Assembly: GCA_045635765.1 (NCBI GenBank)
Contig: JAZTWH010000034.1
Location: 1-22,497 of the forward strand
Source of the DNA: RGIG995 sp045635765
GTDB lineage: Bacteria > Bacillota > Clostridia > Oscillospirales > UBA644
Length of the DNA stretch: 22,497 nucleotides
Direction: 5' to 3'
This document shows, piece by piece, positions 14,780 to 20,971 of the stretch; the first letter of the stretch is position 1; each line of letters begins with the position of its first letter. Below the pieces are notes generated by a model. It was not told the origin of the DNA. It did no database searches and saw only the letters and a list, made by a program, of their open reading frames with translations. The position numbers and the translations under genes are program-made.

Positions 14780-15660
14780 GAGTTAGACTCCCGGTCCTCA
14801 GAGGTCTCGGCCTTTTGCTCCGGCCGTTCCAGGGTAATGCGGCCGATTTTGGCTCCCCGGAATTCATCCAGAAGCGTAATGGCCGTCCGATCCTCGTCCA
14901 CGTCGCCGCCGCTGACCACGAAGCCCCGCTTGCGGCCGATCTGCAAAAATAAGTCGTAGGCCTTGGGCTCGAGCTCCGTCAGTTTATAACGGGACTTCAA
15001 CTGCTCGGGGTAATATTTTGCCAGCATAGCAAGCAGAACCAGGGACAATCCCTGGAGGTCGAGAATGGTATCCTTGATAGCACCGGTGATGGCCAACAAG
15101 GCCGCATCGGATTGATTTTCCAGCTTGGGCCACAAAATGCCGGGGGTATCCAACAGGTCAATGCCTTCCGCCAGGGGGACCCATTGCTTTTTCTGGGTAA
15201 CGCCGGGACGGTCCTGGGCTTCGGCCCGACGGGCTCCGCAAAGGTTGTTAATAAAGGTGGATTTCCCTACGTTGGGAATCCCCAAAATCATCACCCTGGC
15301 GGTGCGGGCAACGATTCCACGCTTCCGATCCCGTTCCGCTTTTTCCCGATAGGCCTCTCGAATGGCGTTCAAGACGGGCTTCCGATCGTCTTTACTATGA
15401 CTGTTTCCCAAGAGGACGGTATACCCCAATTTTCGGTAATATTCCGCCCATTTCTTGTTTTCCGACGGATCCGCAAGGTCGCTTTTATTTAAAATCAAAA
15501 TCTTTGCCTTATTCCCGATCAATTCGGCAATATCAGGATTTTTGGATGCGGTGGGAATACGGGCATCCACCAATTCAATGACGATGTCCACGCTTTTCAT
15601 GGTATCAAGAATGATACGGCGGGTCTTCGCCATGTGCCCCGGGTACCAGTTAATATCCAT
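14776..15660 (-). CDS. rbgA: Ribosome biogenesis GTPase RbgA (YlqF)
   Basis: Circularly permuted GTPase required for a late step of 50S subunit assembly. The 294-aa protein shows the permuted order G4 NKSD (58-61), then G1 GIPNVGKS (127-134), then G3 DTPG (171-174), with the family N-terminus WYPGHMAKTRR intact and a C-terminal helical domain for rRNA contact. GAGGTG lies about 8 nt before the ATG. The gene starts 13 nt after lepB and its stop overlaps the rnhB start. The lepB-rbgA-rnhB neighbourhood is the standard one in Firmicutes. Nothing is missing. Confidence 0.96.
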   Translation of the reverse strand: MDINWYPGHMAKTRRIILDTMKSVDIVIELVDARIPTASKNPDIAELIGNKAKILILNKSDLADPSENKKWAEYYRKLGYTVLLGNSHSKDDRKPVLNAIREAYREKAERDRKRGIVARTARVMILGIPNVGKSTFINNLCGARRAEAQDRPGVTQKKQWVPLAEGIDLLDTPGILWPKLENQSDAALLAITGAIKDTILDLQGLSLVLLAMLAKYYPEQLKSRYKLTELEPKAYDLFLQIGRKRGFVVSGGDVDEDRTAITLLDEFRGAKIGRITLERPEQKAETSEDRESNS

Positions 15661-15673
15661 ACATCACACCTCG

Positions 15674-16582
15674 TTATTTACAAAATCCAAAATCCTCCAA
15701 GGGCCAAAACCGCAAAATCACCCGGCCGGCCAATTGTCCGATTTCAACACAGCCCACGTCCCGATAACGGCTGTCTTTGGAAATGGCCCGGTTGTCCCCC
15801 AGCACGTAAACACATCCCTCCGGGACGGTAATGGGGTTTTGGGTGGTGTGGGGAATGGTTCCCATGCCGCCCAAATAGGGCTCGTCCAGCAAGACTCCGT
15901 CCACGAAAACCCGATAGGTATCGGGGTCAATATAAACGGTCTGCCCTTCCACAGCAATGACCCGTTTGATCCACAACTCATTTTCCCCCTCAACCTTGGG
16001 GCGAAAGACCACGATGTCATTCTGCTGCGGGGTATAAAACAAGTCGGAAATAATATAACGGTCTCCCTCGTGCATGGTAGGAACCATGGAGTCTCCGTCC
16101 ACCACTCCCGTACGGCAAATTAGGGTCAACACCAAAATCGCCGCAACCAAGGCCCCAACGATAATCTCCACAAATTCAATAAAAGGAGCAACGGGGCTGG
16201 AGGGAACCTTCGGAGCAGCCTGCGGGCTTACACCTCTACCCCGGCGGGGACCGGCGGAGGGCAAATCCTCCGAAGTAAAATTCACCTCGGAATCGGATGC
16301 AACGTCCCCAAAGGATTCTTGCGGGGCAGCCTCTTCCTTCCAATTTTCCGAAAGGCCTGCCCTTCTGCGAGCACGACGACCAATGATTTCAGAATAGGAG
16401 CCTTCCTCAAAAGCGGTCACTTCCGCAAAAGATTCTTCCCGGACCGCAGAAGCAGGAGCTTCTACAAAAGCTTCTTCCCGGACCGCAGAAGCGGGAGCCT
16501 GAGATTTGGGAAGTGCGTCCGATGTCCCGGACGGGATAGTTTCCTTGGAATCGGGAGTATGAAAAAGGTTCTCTTCGGTCAT
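15674..16582 (-). CDS. lepB: Signal peptidase I with long repeat-bearing N-terminal extension
   Basis: Membrane serine protease that removes signal peptides from exported proteins on the outer face of the membrane. The catalytic core is complete: membrane helix near 133-157, Ser165 in GDSMVPT, Lys206 in IKRVIA, and the GDNRAISKDSR box near the C-terminus. At 302 aa it is about 110-130 residues longer than a typical Firmicutes enzyme. The excess is an acidic, disordered-looking cytoplasmic N-terminus that contains two 13-residue repeats (APASAVREE type). AAAGGA lies about 10 nt before the ATG. It sits between rplS and rbgA; a hairpin terminator separates it from rplS, so it may have its own promoter or depend on read-through. 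Confidence 0.94.
   Translation of the reverse strand: MTEENLFHTPDSKETIPSGTSDALPKSQAPASAVREEAFVEAPASAVREESFAEVTAFEEGSYSEIIGRRARRRAGLSENWKEEAAPQESFGDVASDSEVNFTSEDLPSAGPRRGRGVSPQAAPKVPSSPVAPFIEFVEIIVGALVAAILVLTLICRTGVVDGDSMVPTMHEGDRYIISDLFYTPQQNDIVVFRPKVEGENELWIKRVIAVEGQTVYIDPDTYRVFVDGVLLDEPYLGGMGTIPHTTQNPITVPEGCVYVLGDNRAISKDSRYRDVGCVEIGQLAGRVILRFWPLEDFGFCK
16421..16498 (-). repeat. 39-bp in-frame tandem repeat inside lepB
   Basis: Two adjacent 39-bp copies (16421-16459 and 16460-16498) differ at only a few bases and encode the 13-residue unit APASAVREExFxE. A partial, more diverged third copy precedes them on the plus strand (about 16403-16420). The frame is preserved because 39 is a multiple of three. 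Confidence 0.88.
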
Positions 16583-16620
16583 GGGCCGGCCGTCCTTTCT
16601 TGAAAATATGGTCGGATAAG

Positions 16621-16660
16621 AAAAAACAGTTCATAGAAAATATCGATTTCCTACGAACTG
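16621..16660 (-). terminator. Intrinsic terminator downstream of rplS
   Basis: On the minus strand a 15-bp stem with two G-U pairs (arms at 16660-16646 and 16641-16627, loop CGAT) is followed by six Ts. It lies between the rplS stop (16693) and the lepB start (16582). It should separate the abundant L19 message from the rest of the cluster. Confidence 0.88.
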
Positions 16661-16692
16661 CTTCTCTCCTGTTCGATGAAAAAGGAAGAAAC

Positions 16693-17040
16693 TTAGAGAA
16701 GTTCCTTAACCTTAGCGGCCTTACCGGTTCTGCTACGCAGATAGTAAAGCTTCGCACGACGAACCTTACCGCGGCGAACAACTTCCACCTTCGCAATGTT
16801 GGGGGAGTTGACGGGGAAAGTTCTCTCCACACCGACGCCGTAGGAAACCCGGCGAACGGTAACCGTTTCGGAAACACCGCCGTGCTTTTTGGCAATTACG
16901 ATGCCTTCGAAAACCTGGATACGCTCTCTGGAGCCTTCTTTGATCTTCACGTGGACCCGGACGGTAGAACCAATTTCAAACTTAAAGGGTTCTTCCCGGA
17001 GCTGATCCTTGGTGAAGTTGTCAAGAATCACGTTGTTCAT
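16693..17040 (-). CDS. rplS: 50S ribosomal protein L19
   Basis: Structural protein of the large ribosomal subunit, near the interface with the 30S subunit. The 115-aa protein matches L19 throughout: F.IGSTVRVHVKIKEG, RIQVFEGIVIAKK, SYGVGVERTFPVNSP and the basic end RRGKVRRAKLYYLRSR. A strong AGGAGG lies 8 nt before the ATG. It is transcribed from its own promoter (-10 at 17124-17129) after a leader of about 77 nt and is followed by a terminator, so it is largely a single-gene transcript at the head of the lepB-rbgA-rnhB-xre cluster. trmD, which often precedes rplS, is not next to it here. Confidence 0.98.
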   Translation of the reverse strand: MNNVILDNFTKDQLREEPFKFEIGSTVRVHVKIKEGSRERIQVFEGIVIAKKHGGVSETVTVRRVSYGVGVERTFPVNSPNIAKVEVVRRGKVRRAKLYYLRSRTGKAAKVKELL

Positions 17041-17117
17041 CTCTCAGTACCTCCTGATGTAATGTCAAGATATGTAAGACGTTCATGCTGAGGGCAGAGG
17101 ACCGTCTGAATCAAGCA
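17041..17117 (-). promoter_or_regulatory. rplS 5' leader, candidate L19 autoregulatory RNA
   Basis: The leader of about 77 nt contains an AGACG/CGTCT pairing (17103-17107 with 17077-17081) enclosing about 21 nt that include CTG/CAG pairing. L19 leader RNAs that bind the protein are known in Firmicutes. The resemblance here is only in position and size, so this is a tentative call. Confidence 0.3.
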
Positions 17118-17123
17118 ACAGTT

Positions 17124-17152
17124 ATTATACCATAAAATATAAGGAATTGCAA
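17124..17152 (-). promoter_or_regulatory. rplS: Sigma-A promoter of rplS
   Basis: On the minus strand TTGCAA (17152-17147) is followed by a 17-bp spacer and a perfect TATAAT (17129-17124). The predicted start is near 17117. Confidence 0.8.
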
Positions 17153-17237
17153 GCGATAGTCTGGATTTTTTTCATTGTTTACAAAAAGTTCATTTATTTT
17201 TCCGGGGGCAAATGACAAAATTTCCGGGATTCGGAGA

Positions 17238-17266
17238 TTGACATCCGCACGTTTTTGTATTATAAT
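17238..17266 (+). promoter_or_regulatory. Perfect consensus sigma-A promoter of the large lipoprotein gene
   Basis: TTGACA (17238-17243), exactly 17 bp, then TATAAT (17261-17266). The start codon is 37 nt downstream of the -10 element. Such a full consensus suggests high expression or tight repression. Confidence 0.93.
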
Positions 17267-17302
17267 AGAGTAGAACACACCACAAACGGAAAGGGTTTTT
17301 CT

Positions 17303-19879
17303 ATGAAACGACGTCTCACGGCGGCAGGAATTTTTCTTGTTCTCGTCTTTTCCCTCTGTGCCTGCGGAACGCCCACCGGAGGCAGTCCCCTGCTAAAGGG
17401 CAAAAAAACCGTATATTCCGAGACGATTTCCTACGCAAACAGTGCATGGGGCGGCGTAGAAATTACGGAGAAAAAGGGGCGGCATACCCTGAAAAATCAG
17501 CGGGCCCAGCTGGATTTCGGCCGGGATACGGCGGGATTGGAGGGGCTGACGTCCCTGCAGACCGGAGAAACCCTATTAAAAAACACCGTCATCACCACAC
17601 TGACCGCCGCCGACGGCACCAAAGGAACCGTTACCGGGGGAACCGATCGGGTGATCCAGGGGAACTACGGTGTCAACCATTCCCGAACCGACGCCGCCGT
17701 TCGGATTCCGGGCAACCCCAAGGACGCCCTGGTGTGGAAAGAATACGATCTGACCAATAGCAAGACCCAGGCTGCTTTTTCCGCTTTGAAGCACGAGGTC
17801 TCCATCTCCCGAGAGGAAACGGGGCTGAAAATTTCGTCGGAAGGGAAAACCCGTTCCCAATTCGGAGCCCGTTATCTGGACGTGGACCTGGAGCCCGCAG
17901 ACTATTATTATCTTTCGGTCACCGTAAAAGCCCAGGGGATTACCGGATTGAAGTGCTATTTTTCCACGGATACGGCACCCCTGACGGAGGATACCCTTTT
18001 AGGGACCTTGGATTTGACGGGGGCCGAAGAAGAATTCGTCACCCTGACCGCGAAAATCGAAAACGACCTTTGGGAGGGCGTTCTGCAGACCCTTCTCTTC
18101 CGCTTGCCGGAAGGAGAAACGGGCTCGATGGAATGTTCCCGAATTGCCCTTCTGACCCTCAACGATTCCCTGACAGAAGGGGTTGCGGACACCCTCTGGA
18201 CCGTGTACTCCGACCGAATCTATTTCTCCCAATCCATCCACGTAGACCCCGTATCCTACACCGGGATATCCACCGTCTTTTCGATCAATGCCGCCAAATG
18301 CAAGGAATTGATTGAAACTGAGGACGTCCTTGGGTGGAAGATGATCGACGGCTCCGTTTTGGGCTTCGTGCGACCCAGATCGGGAGGAACCCTCCGGCTC
18401 GAGACGGCGGAGGGCGAGAACCGGGTGATCCTGGACTGGGATCTGGGGGAACACCCCTCCGTCGCCCTGCGGATTTATTTGAATTATACCGACGACACGG
18501 AAGAACTAGAGCAGGTCGCCGCAGAGGAGCGAGCACCTCTCACCGCAGAGGACTTCCGACTGGAGGGAGTGGTCTTTGACCGCTACGACCCCAAGGGCGG
18601 TATGTACCGGCTGATTCCAGCCTCCGGGACCAAATCCAGAGCCCAATCCGGAACTCAATCCGGAATCCAATCCGGGACCCAATCCGGAGTCCAATCCGGG
18701 GGGCAATCCTCCGGCGGGGCCCAATCCGGGACCCACCCCGGGGCTCAATCCTCCGATGCCCTATCCTCCGGGATGCAATCCTCCGATGTCCCGTTCTCTG
18801 ATGTCCCGTCCTCCGACACAAAATTCTCCGATGTCTCATCCTCGGAACCCCTTTCCATTACCCTGAAGGGGACCTCCCGGACCGTCTACTGTTACGTGGA
18901 GCCTCCCGAAGGGGCCGCCTGGAGCTTATGGGATAAGAATGGGGACCGGCTGCCTCTGTTTGCCGGGACTACCTTTCCTCTCTCCTCCGCCGGAAAGGAC
19001 GTTACGGTGAAGCTGATTCCCGAGCCCTCCACCCAACCTGTGGCCATTCCGTCCTTTTTTGCCGATTCCGGGCTTTTGGAGCAATCCCGTTCCGTCACGG
19101 TCCTGAACGGGCTTTGTGCTCAGAATTACACGAAATACGCCTCTCCCGATGGAACCTACTCTCTATCTCTGACCTCCACCCGTCTGAAAAACGGAAGGGG
19201 GACCATTTACGACATTGCATACGATTTTCACACGCAAATCGAGGTTTCCGACCTTAAAGAGACCTTTCCCATCTTTGCCTTTGAGTTGGGCTATGGGTTT
19301 GAAGAATATTTTTATTTAAATGAAGAGCACGAGACGGTCACCGCCTCTGCCGGAAGCGAAGCCTTTGCCTATCTGGGCTCCATGCCCTACGTGGGGCTGT
19401 CCGCGGGAGAAGCATCGGCAGGATGGCTGATTTCCGAGGGCCATATGACCGCCGGCGGAAGCCCCTCCACGGCCCTTTTGTGCCTCCGGTACGGGGAGGT
19501 CTCCGAGGGAGAACCCAACAAGTTGTATCTGTCCTTCGACCAATCCCAGACCCGCTTTGTGAAGGGAGACCGGCTCACCGCCCGGGTCATCCGCTGGGAC
19601 TCTGCCCCCGGAGAAGAATCCCTCAAAGCACTGCGGGACGGCGGAAACTTCCGCGTCATTCAACGGGAAGACTGCCACGCCGGAACCGTCACGGCCTCCG
19701 GCATGGAGGAAACGGTGATTTTGCAAATCGAGGGCTTTGACCATTACCGATTCCCCAAGCTGACCGTAAAGGGCGAGGACTTTAACCCGGAACACCACGT
19801 TTACGTGGATAAAAACGGCTATTACGGCTTCGCATTCTCCGTCCCCACCGGAACGGAGGTTACCATTCATCGCAAATAA
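17303..19879 (+). CDS. Large predicted lipoprotein, carbohydrate-binding-like, function unknown
   Basis: 858 aa. The signal is lipoprotein-type: MKRR, hydrophobic core, then LCAC with Cys21 as the probable lipid site (a Cys at -2 is unusual). The mature protein is beta-rich. A segment near 190-300 (SEGKTRSQFGARYLDVDL, then YYYLSVTVKAQGITG) resembles galactose-binding or jelly-roll modules. A Gln/Ser/Gly repeat linker follows (about 442-515), then a long C-terminal domain of strands with no recognised catalytic motif. The ATG at 17303 has GGAAAGGG 7 nt upstream and begins the signal peptide; a longer in-frame extension has none. It is monocistronic with a consensus promoter and its own terminator. 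An outer-surface glycan-binding role is plausible but unproven. Confidence 0.75.
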   Translation: MKRRLTAAGIFLVLVFSLCACGTPTGGSPLLKGKKTVYSETISYANSAWGGVEITEKKGRHTLKNQRAQLDFGRDTAGLEGLTSLQTGETLLKNTVITTLTAADGTKGTVTGGTDRVIQGNYGVNHSRTDAAVRIPGNPKDALVWKEYDLTNSKTQAAFSALKHEVSISREETGLKISSEGKTRSQFGARYLDVDLEPADYYYLSVTVKAQGITGLKCYFSTDTAPLTEDTLLGTLDLTGAEEEFVTLTAKIENDLWEGVLQTLLFRLPEGETGSMECSRIALLTLNDSLTEGVADTLWTVYSDRIYFSQSIHVDPVSYTGISTVFSINAAKCKELIETEDVLGWKMIDGSVLGFVRPRSGGTLRLETAEGENRVILDWDLGEHPSVALRIYLNYTDDTEELEQVAAEERAPLTAEDFRLEGVVFDRYDPKGGMYRLIPASGTKSRAQSGTQSGIQSGTQSGVQSGGQSSGGAQSGTHPGAQSSDALSSGMQSSDVPFSDVPSSDTKFSDVSSSEPLSITLKGTSRTVYCYVEPPEGAAWSLWDKNGDRLPLFAGTTFPLSSAGKDVTVKLIPEPSTQPVAIPSFFADSGLLEQSRSVTVLNGLCAQNYTKYASPDGTYSLSLTSTRLKNGRGTIYDIAYDFHTQIEVSDLKETFPIFAFELGYGFEEYFYLNEEHETVTASAGSEAFAYLGSMPYVGLSAGEASAGWLISEGHMTAGGSPSTALLCLRYGEVSEGEPNKLYLSFDQSQTRFVKGDRLTARVIRWDSAPGEESLKALRDGGNFRVIQREDCHAGTVTASGMEETVILQIEGFDHYRFPKLTVKGEDFNPEHHVYVDKNGYYGFAFSVPTGTEVTIHRK
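18625..18845 (+). repeat. 12-bp and 15-bp in-frame repeats encoding a Q/S/G then S/D linker
   Basis: The first part (to about 18750) is built of 12-bp units CAATCCGGNACC, read as QSGT/QSGI/QSGV. The second part is built of about 15-bp units TCCTCCGATGTCCCG, read as SSDVP. The repeats connect two beta-rich domains of the lipoprotein and keep the reading frame. Confidence 0.85.
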
Positions 19880-19926
19880 AATCCCCCCCCCTCATACAAA
19901 AAGGAGTTCAAATCTCTTGGACATTC

Positions 19927-19955
19927 AAAACCACCAGCAATGCTGGTGGTTTTTT
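19927..19955. terminator. Bidirectional intrinsic terminator after the large lipoprotein gene
   Basis: A perfect 12-bp stem AAAACCACCAGC / GCTGGTGGTTTT with a 3-nt loop is followed by Ts on the plus strand, and the A-run gives Ts on the minus strand. It lies between convergent genes (stops at 19879 and 20075). Confidence 0.9.
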
Positions 19956-20074
19956 AAGTTTCCCCAAAAGAGGGAAGCATTTTTTTTCGCACATTTTGAC
20001 AATACATTCCGAGGTCCATTCCCCGGCATCGCACCCGCAAATCCCGTTGAGGACGCAATCACCGCAAGGGTGCT

Positions 20075-20578
20075 TTACGGCTCCCAAAAAATCCCCAGAT
20101 TCGGAGGAAAAAAGGTGAACACGAAAAAGGCAAACATCCATACTAAAAATACAATGGCCGCAAGAATGTTTTCCCCCTCGCTCTCTTCCTTTTCTTTGGA
20201 CGAAAATTTGCCCACAAGCAAAAAGTATAACAAATCCGCCACAAAGAAAATCCCAATGTCCGCCCAGGAGAACCGTTGCCCCACAATTCCGCTATAGGTG
20301 TAATGAGCCACAGGAATGAATAGCAACGCCCAACTCAACGCCCACACCCGAGATGCAAAAAACCGAGGCTTCTTTTTCCCCACGAACCCCTCCACGATCC
20401 ACCACAACGCCACCGGGAAATACAACAACTTCAAATGCTCCCAAATGCTTTCATTCACCGGAAAGAACAACCCGGCAACCACAGTCTGCCCCAACCAATC
20501 GTAGGTAAAATGGAACAATATCCCCAATACACCTACGAACAAAAATCCCCAGATCCATCGTTTCACATTATTTCGCAT
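20075..20578 (-). CDS. Small DUF6512-like integral membrane protein
   Basis: 167 aa with about five hydrophobic helices. The phrase FHFTYDWLGQTVVAGLFFPVNESIWEHLKLLYFP, split as FHFTYDWLGQ and VNESIWEHLKL, matches what I recall of DUF6512 proteins, which end in a PP-x-DP-type motif; here PPNLGIFWEP then stops, slightly short. The function of the family is not known to me. The ATG at 20578 has GGAGG about 10 nt upstream; an earlier in-frame ATG (20593) overlaps that site. It is convergent with the large lipoprotein and divergent from the AT-rich island. GC content is closer to the rest of the window than to the island. Confidence 0.75.
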   Translation of the reverse strand: MRNNVKRWIWGFLFVGVLGILFHFTYDWLGQTVVAGLFFPVNESIWEHLKLLYFPVALWWIVEGFVGKKKPRFFASRVWALSWALLFIPVAHYTYSGIVGQRFSWADIGIFFVADLLYFLLVGKFSSKEKEESEGENILAAIVFLVWMFAFFVFTFFPPNLGIFWEP

Positions 20579-20718
20579 ACCTAAAACCTCCATTACTATC
20601 AGTATACGAAAAACTCCCCTCGAATATTTGTCCCCCAACAACTTTTTCCCAAAAAGCAACGCCGCCGCAGTTCTTCCGCGGGAAACCATTTATTTTGGAT
20701 TACGATATCTCGCATATA

Positions 20719-20747
20719 TTGACAATTTTCGATTTTCATGGTATAAT
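20719..20747 (+). promoter_or_regulatory. Perfect consensus sigma-A promoter with extended -10
   Basis: TTGACA (20719-20724), 17-bp spacer, TATAAT (20742-20747), with TG in the extended position (TGGTATAAT). The expected transcription start, 6-7 nt downstream, falls on or next to G20754, the first base of the long hairpin below. Confidence 0.94.
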
Positions 20748-20753
20748 ATGGAC

Positions 20754-20907
20754 GCTACACAATTACATATTTGTTTTCACTCATGGGAAAATACTTGATA
20801 AAAAGTGTTTTCTCTCAATTTACTTTACCATGAGTGGGAATGTAATTGTGTAGCAACAATGAGGGAAGGACACTTTTTGTGCGACCTCATTGAGGCCGCA
20901 CTTTTTT
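20754..20907 (+). ncRNA. Candidate structured RNA, about 154 nt, sRNA or attenuator-type leader
   Basis: The first 101 nt fold into one hairpin of three tiers. The base is a perfect 15-bp stem (GCTACACAATTACAT 20754-20768 with 20840-20854). A 9/3-nt internal loop leads to a perfect 9-bp stem (CACTCATGG 20778-20786 with 20828-20836). Directly stacked is a 9-bp stem (20787-20795 with 20804-20812, one G-U) with an 8-nt loop and a 15-nt unpaired strand on its 3' side. The rest contains CAATGAGG (20857-20864), able to pair with CCTCATTG (20885-20892), and a terminator at 20879-20907. The promoter would start transcription at the base of the hairpin. I do not recognise it as a known RNA family; 6S, T-box and common riboswitch motifs were considered and not seen. 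Confidence 0.7.
20879..20907 (+). terminator. Intrinsic terminator at the end of the structured RNA
   Basis: GTGCG, a one-base mismatch, CCTC, loop ATT, GAGG, a mismatch, CGCAC, then six Ts (20902-20907). The CCTCATTG part can instead pair with 20857-20864, which would dissolve the hairpin. Confidence 0.85.
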
Positions 20908-20913
20908 ATTGCA

Positions 20914-20934
20914 AAATTTTCCTCGCGAAAATTT
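20914..20934. promoter_or_regulatory. Inverted repeat just upstream of the 362-aa gene
   Basis: AAATTTTC, 5-nt centre, GAAAATTT: a perfect 8-bp dyad of 21 bp between the terminator and the ribosome binding site. It could be an operator or a small mRNA hairpin near the start codon. Confidence 0.45.
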
Positions 20935-20971
20935 CAAGCCCTTTGTAGACAACAAAAAAAAGGAGAACACT

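Noticed and set aside
19883..19891. Run of nine Cs as a phase-variation tract
   Set aside because: It lies after the stop codon and not in a promoter spacer, so slippage there would have no obvious effect.
19917..20297. Possible small gene starting TTG after AAGGAG, downstream of the large lipoprotein
   Set aside because: It runs straight through the terminator hairpin and then antisense to the DUF6512-like gene; the composition looks like a shadow frame.
20783..20833. 16-codon frame MGKYLIKSVFSQFTLP within the hairpin
   Set aside because: A type I toxin-like peptide was considered; there is no ribosome binding site and the start codon is buried in the perfect 9-bp stem.
20754..20854. Retron-type ncRNA or CRISPR repeat
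   Set aside because: No reverse transcriptase or cas gene is nearby, and there is no array of spaced repeats; the inverted arms are better explained as an RNA hairpin.
20859..20948. 29-codon frame (begins MREGHFLCDL) inside the structured RNA and terminator
   Set aside because: Hydrophobic, so a leader or toxin peptide was considered, but there is no ribosome binding site upstream and it is fully overlapped by the terminator. Kept only as a remote alternative.
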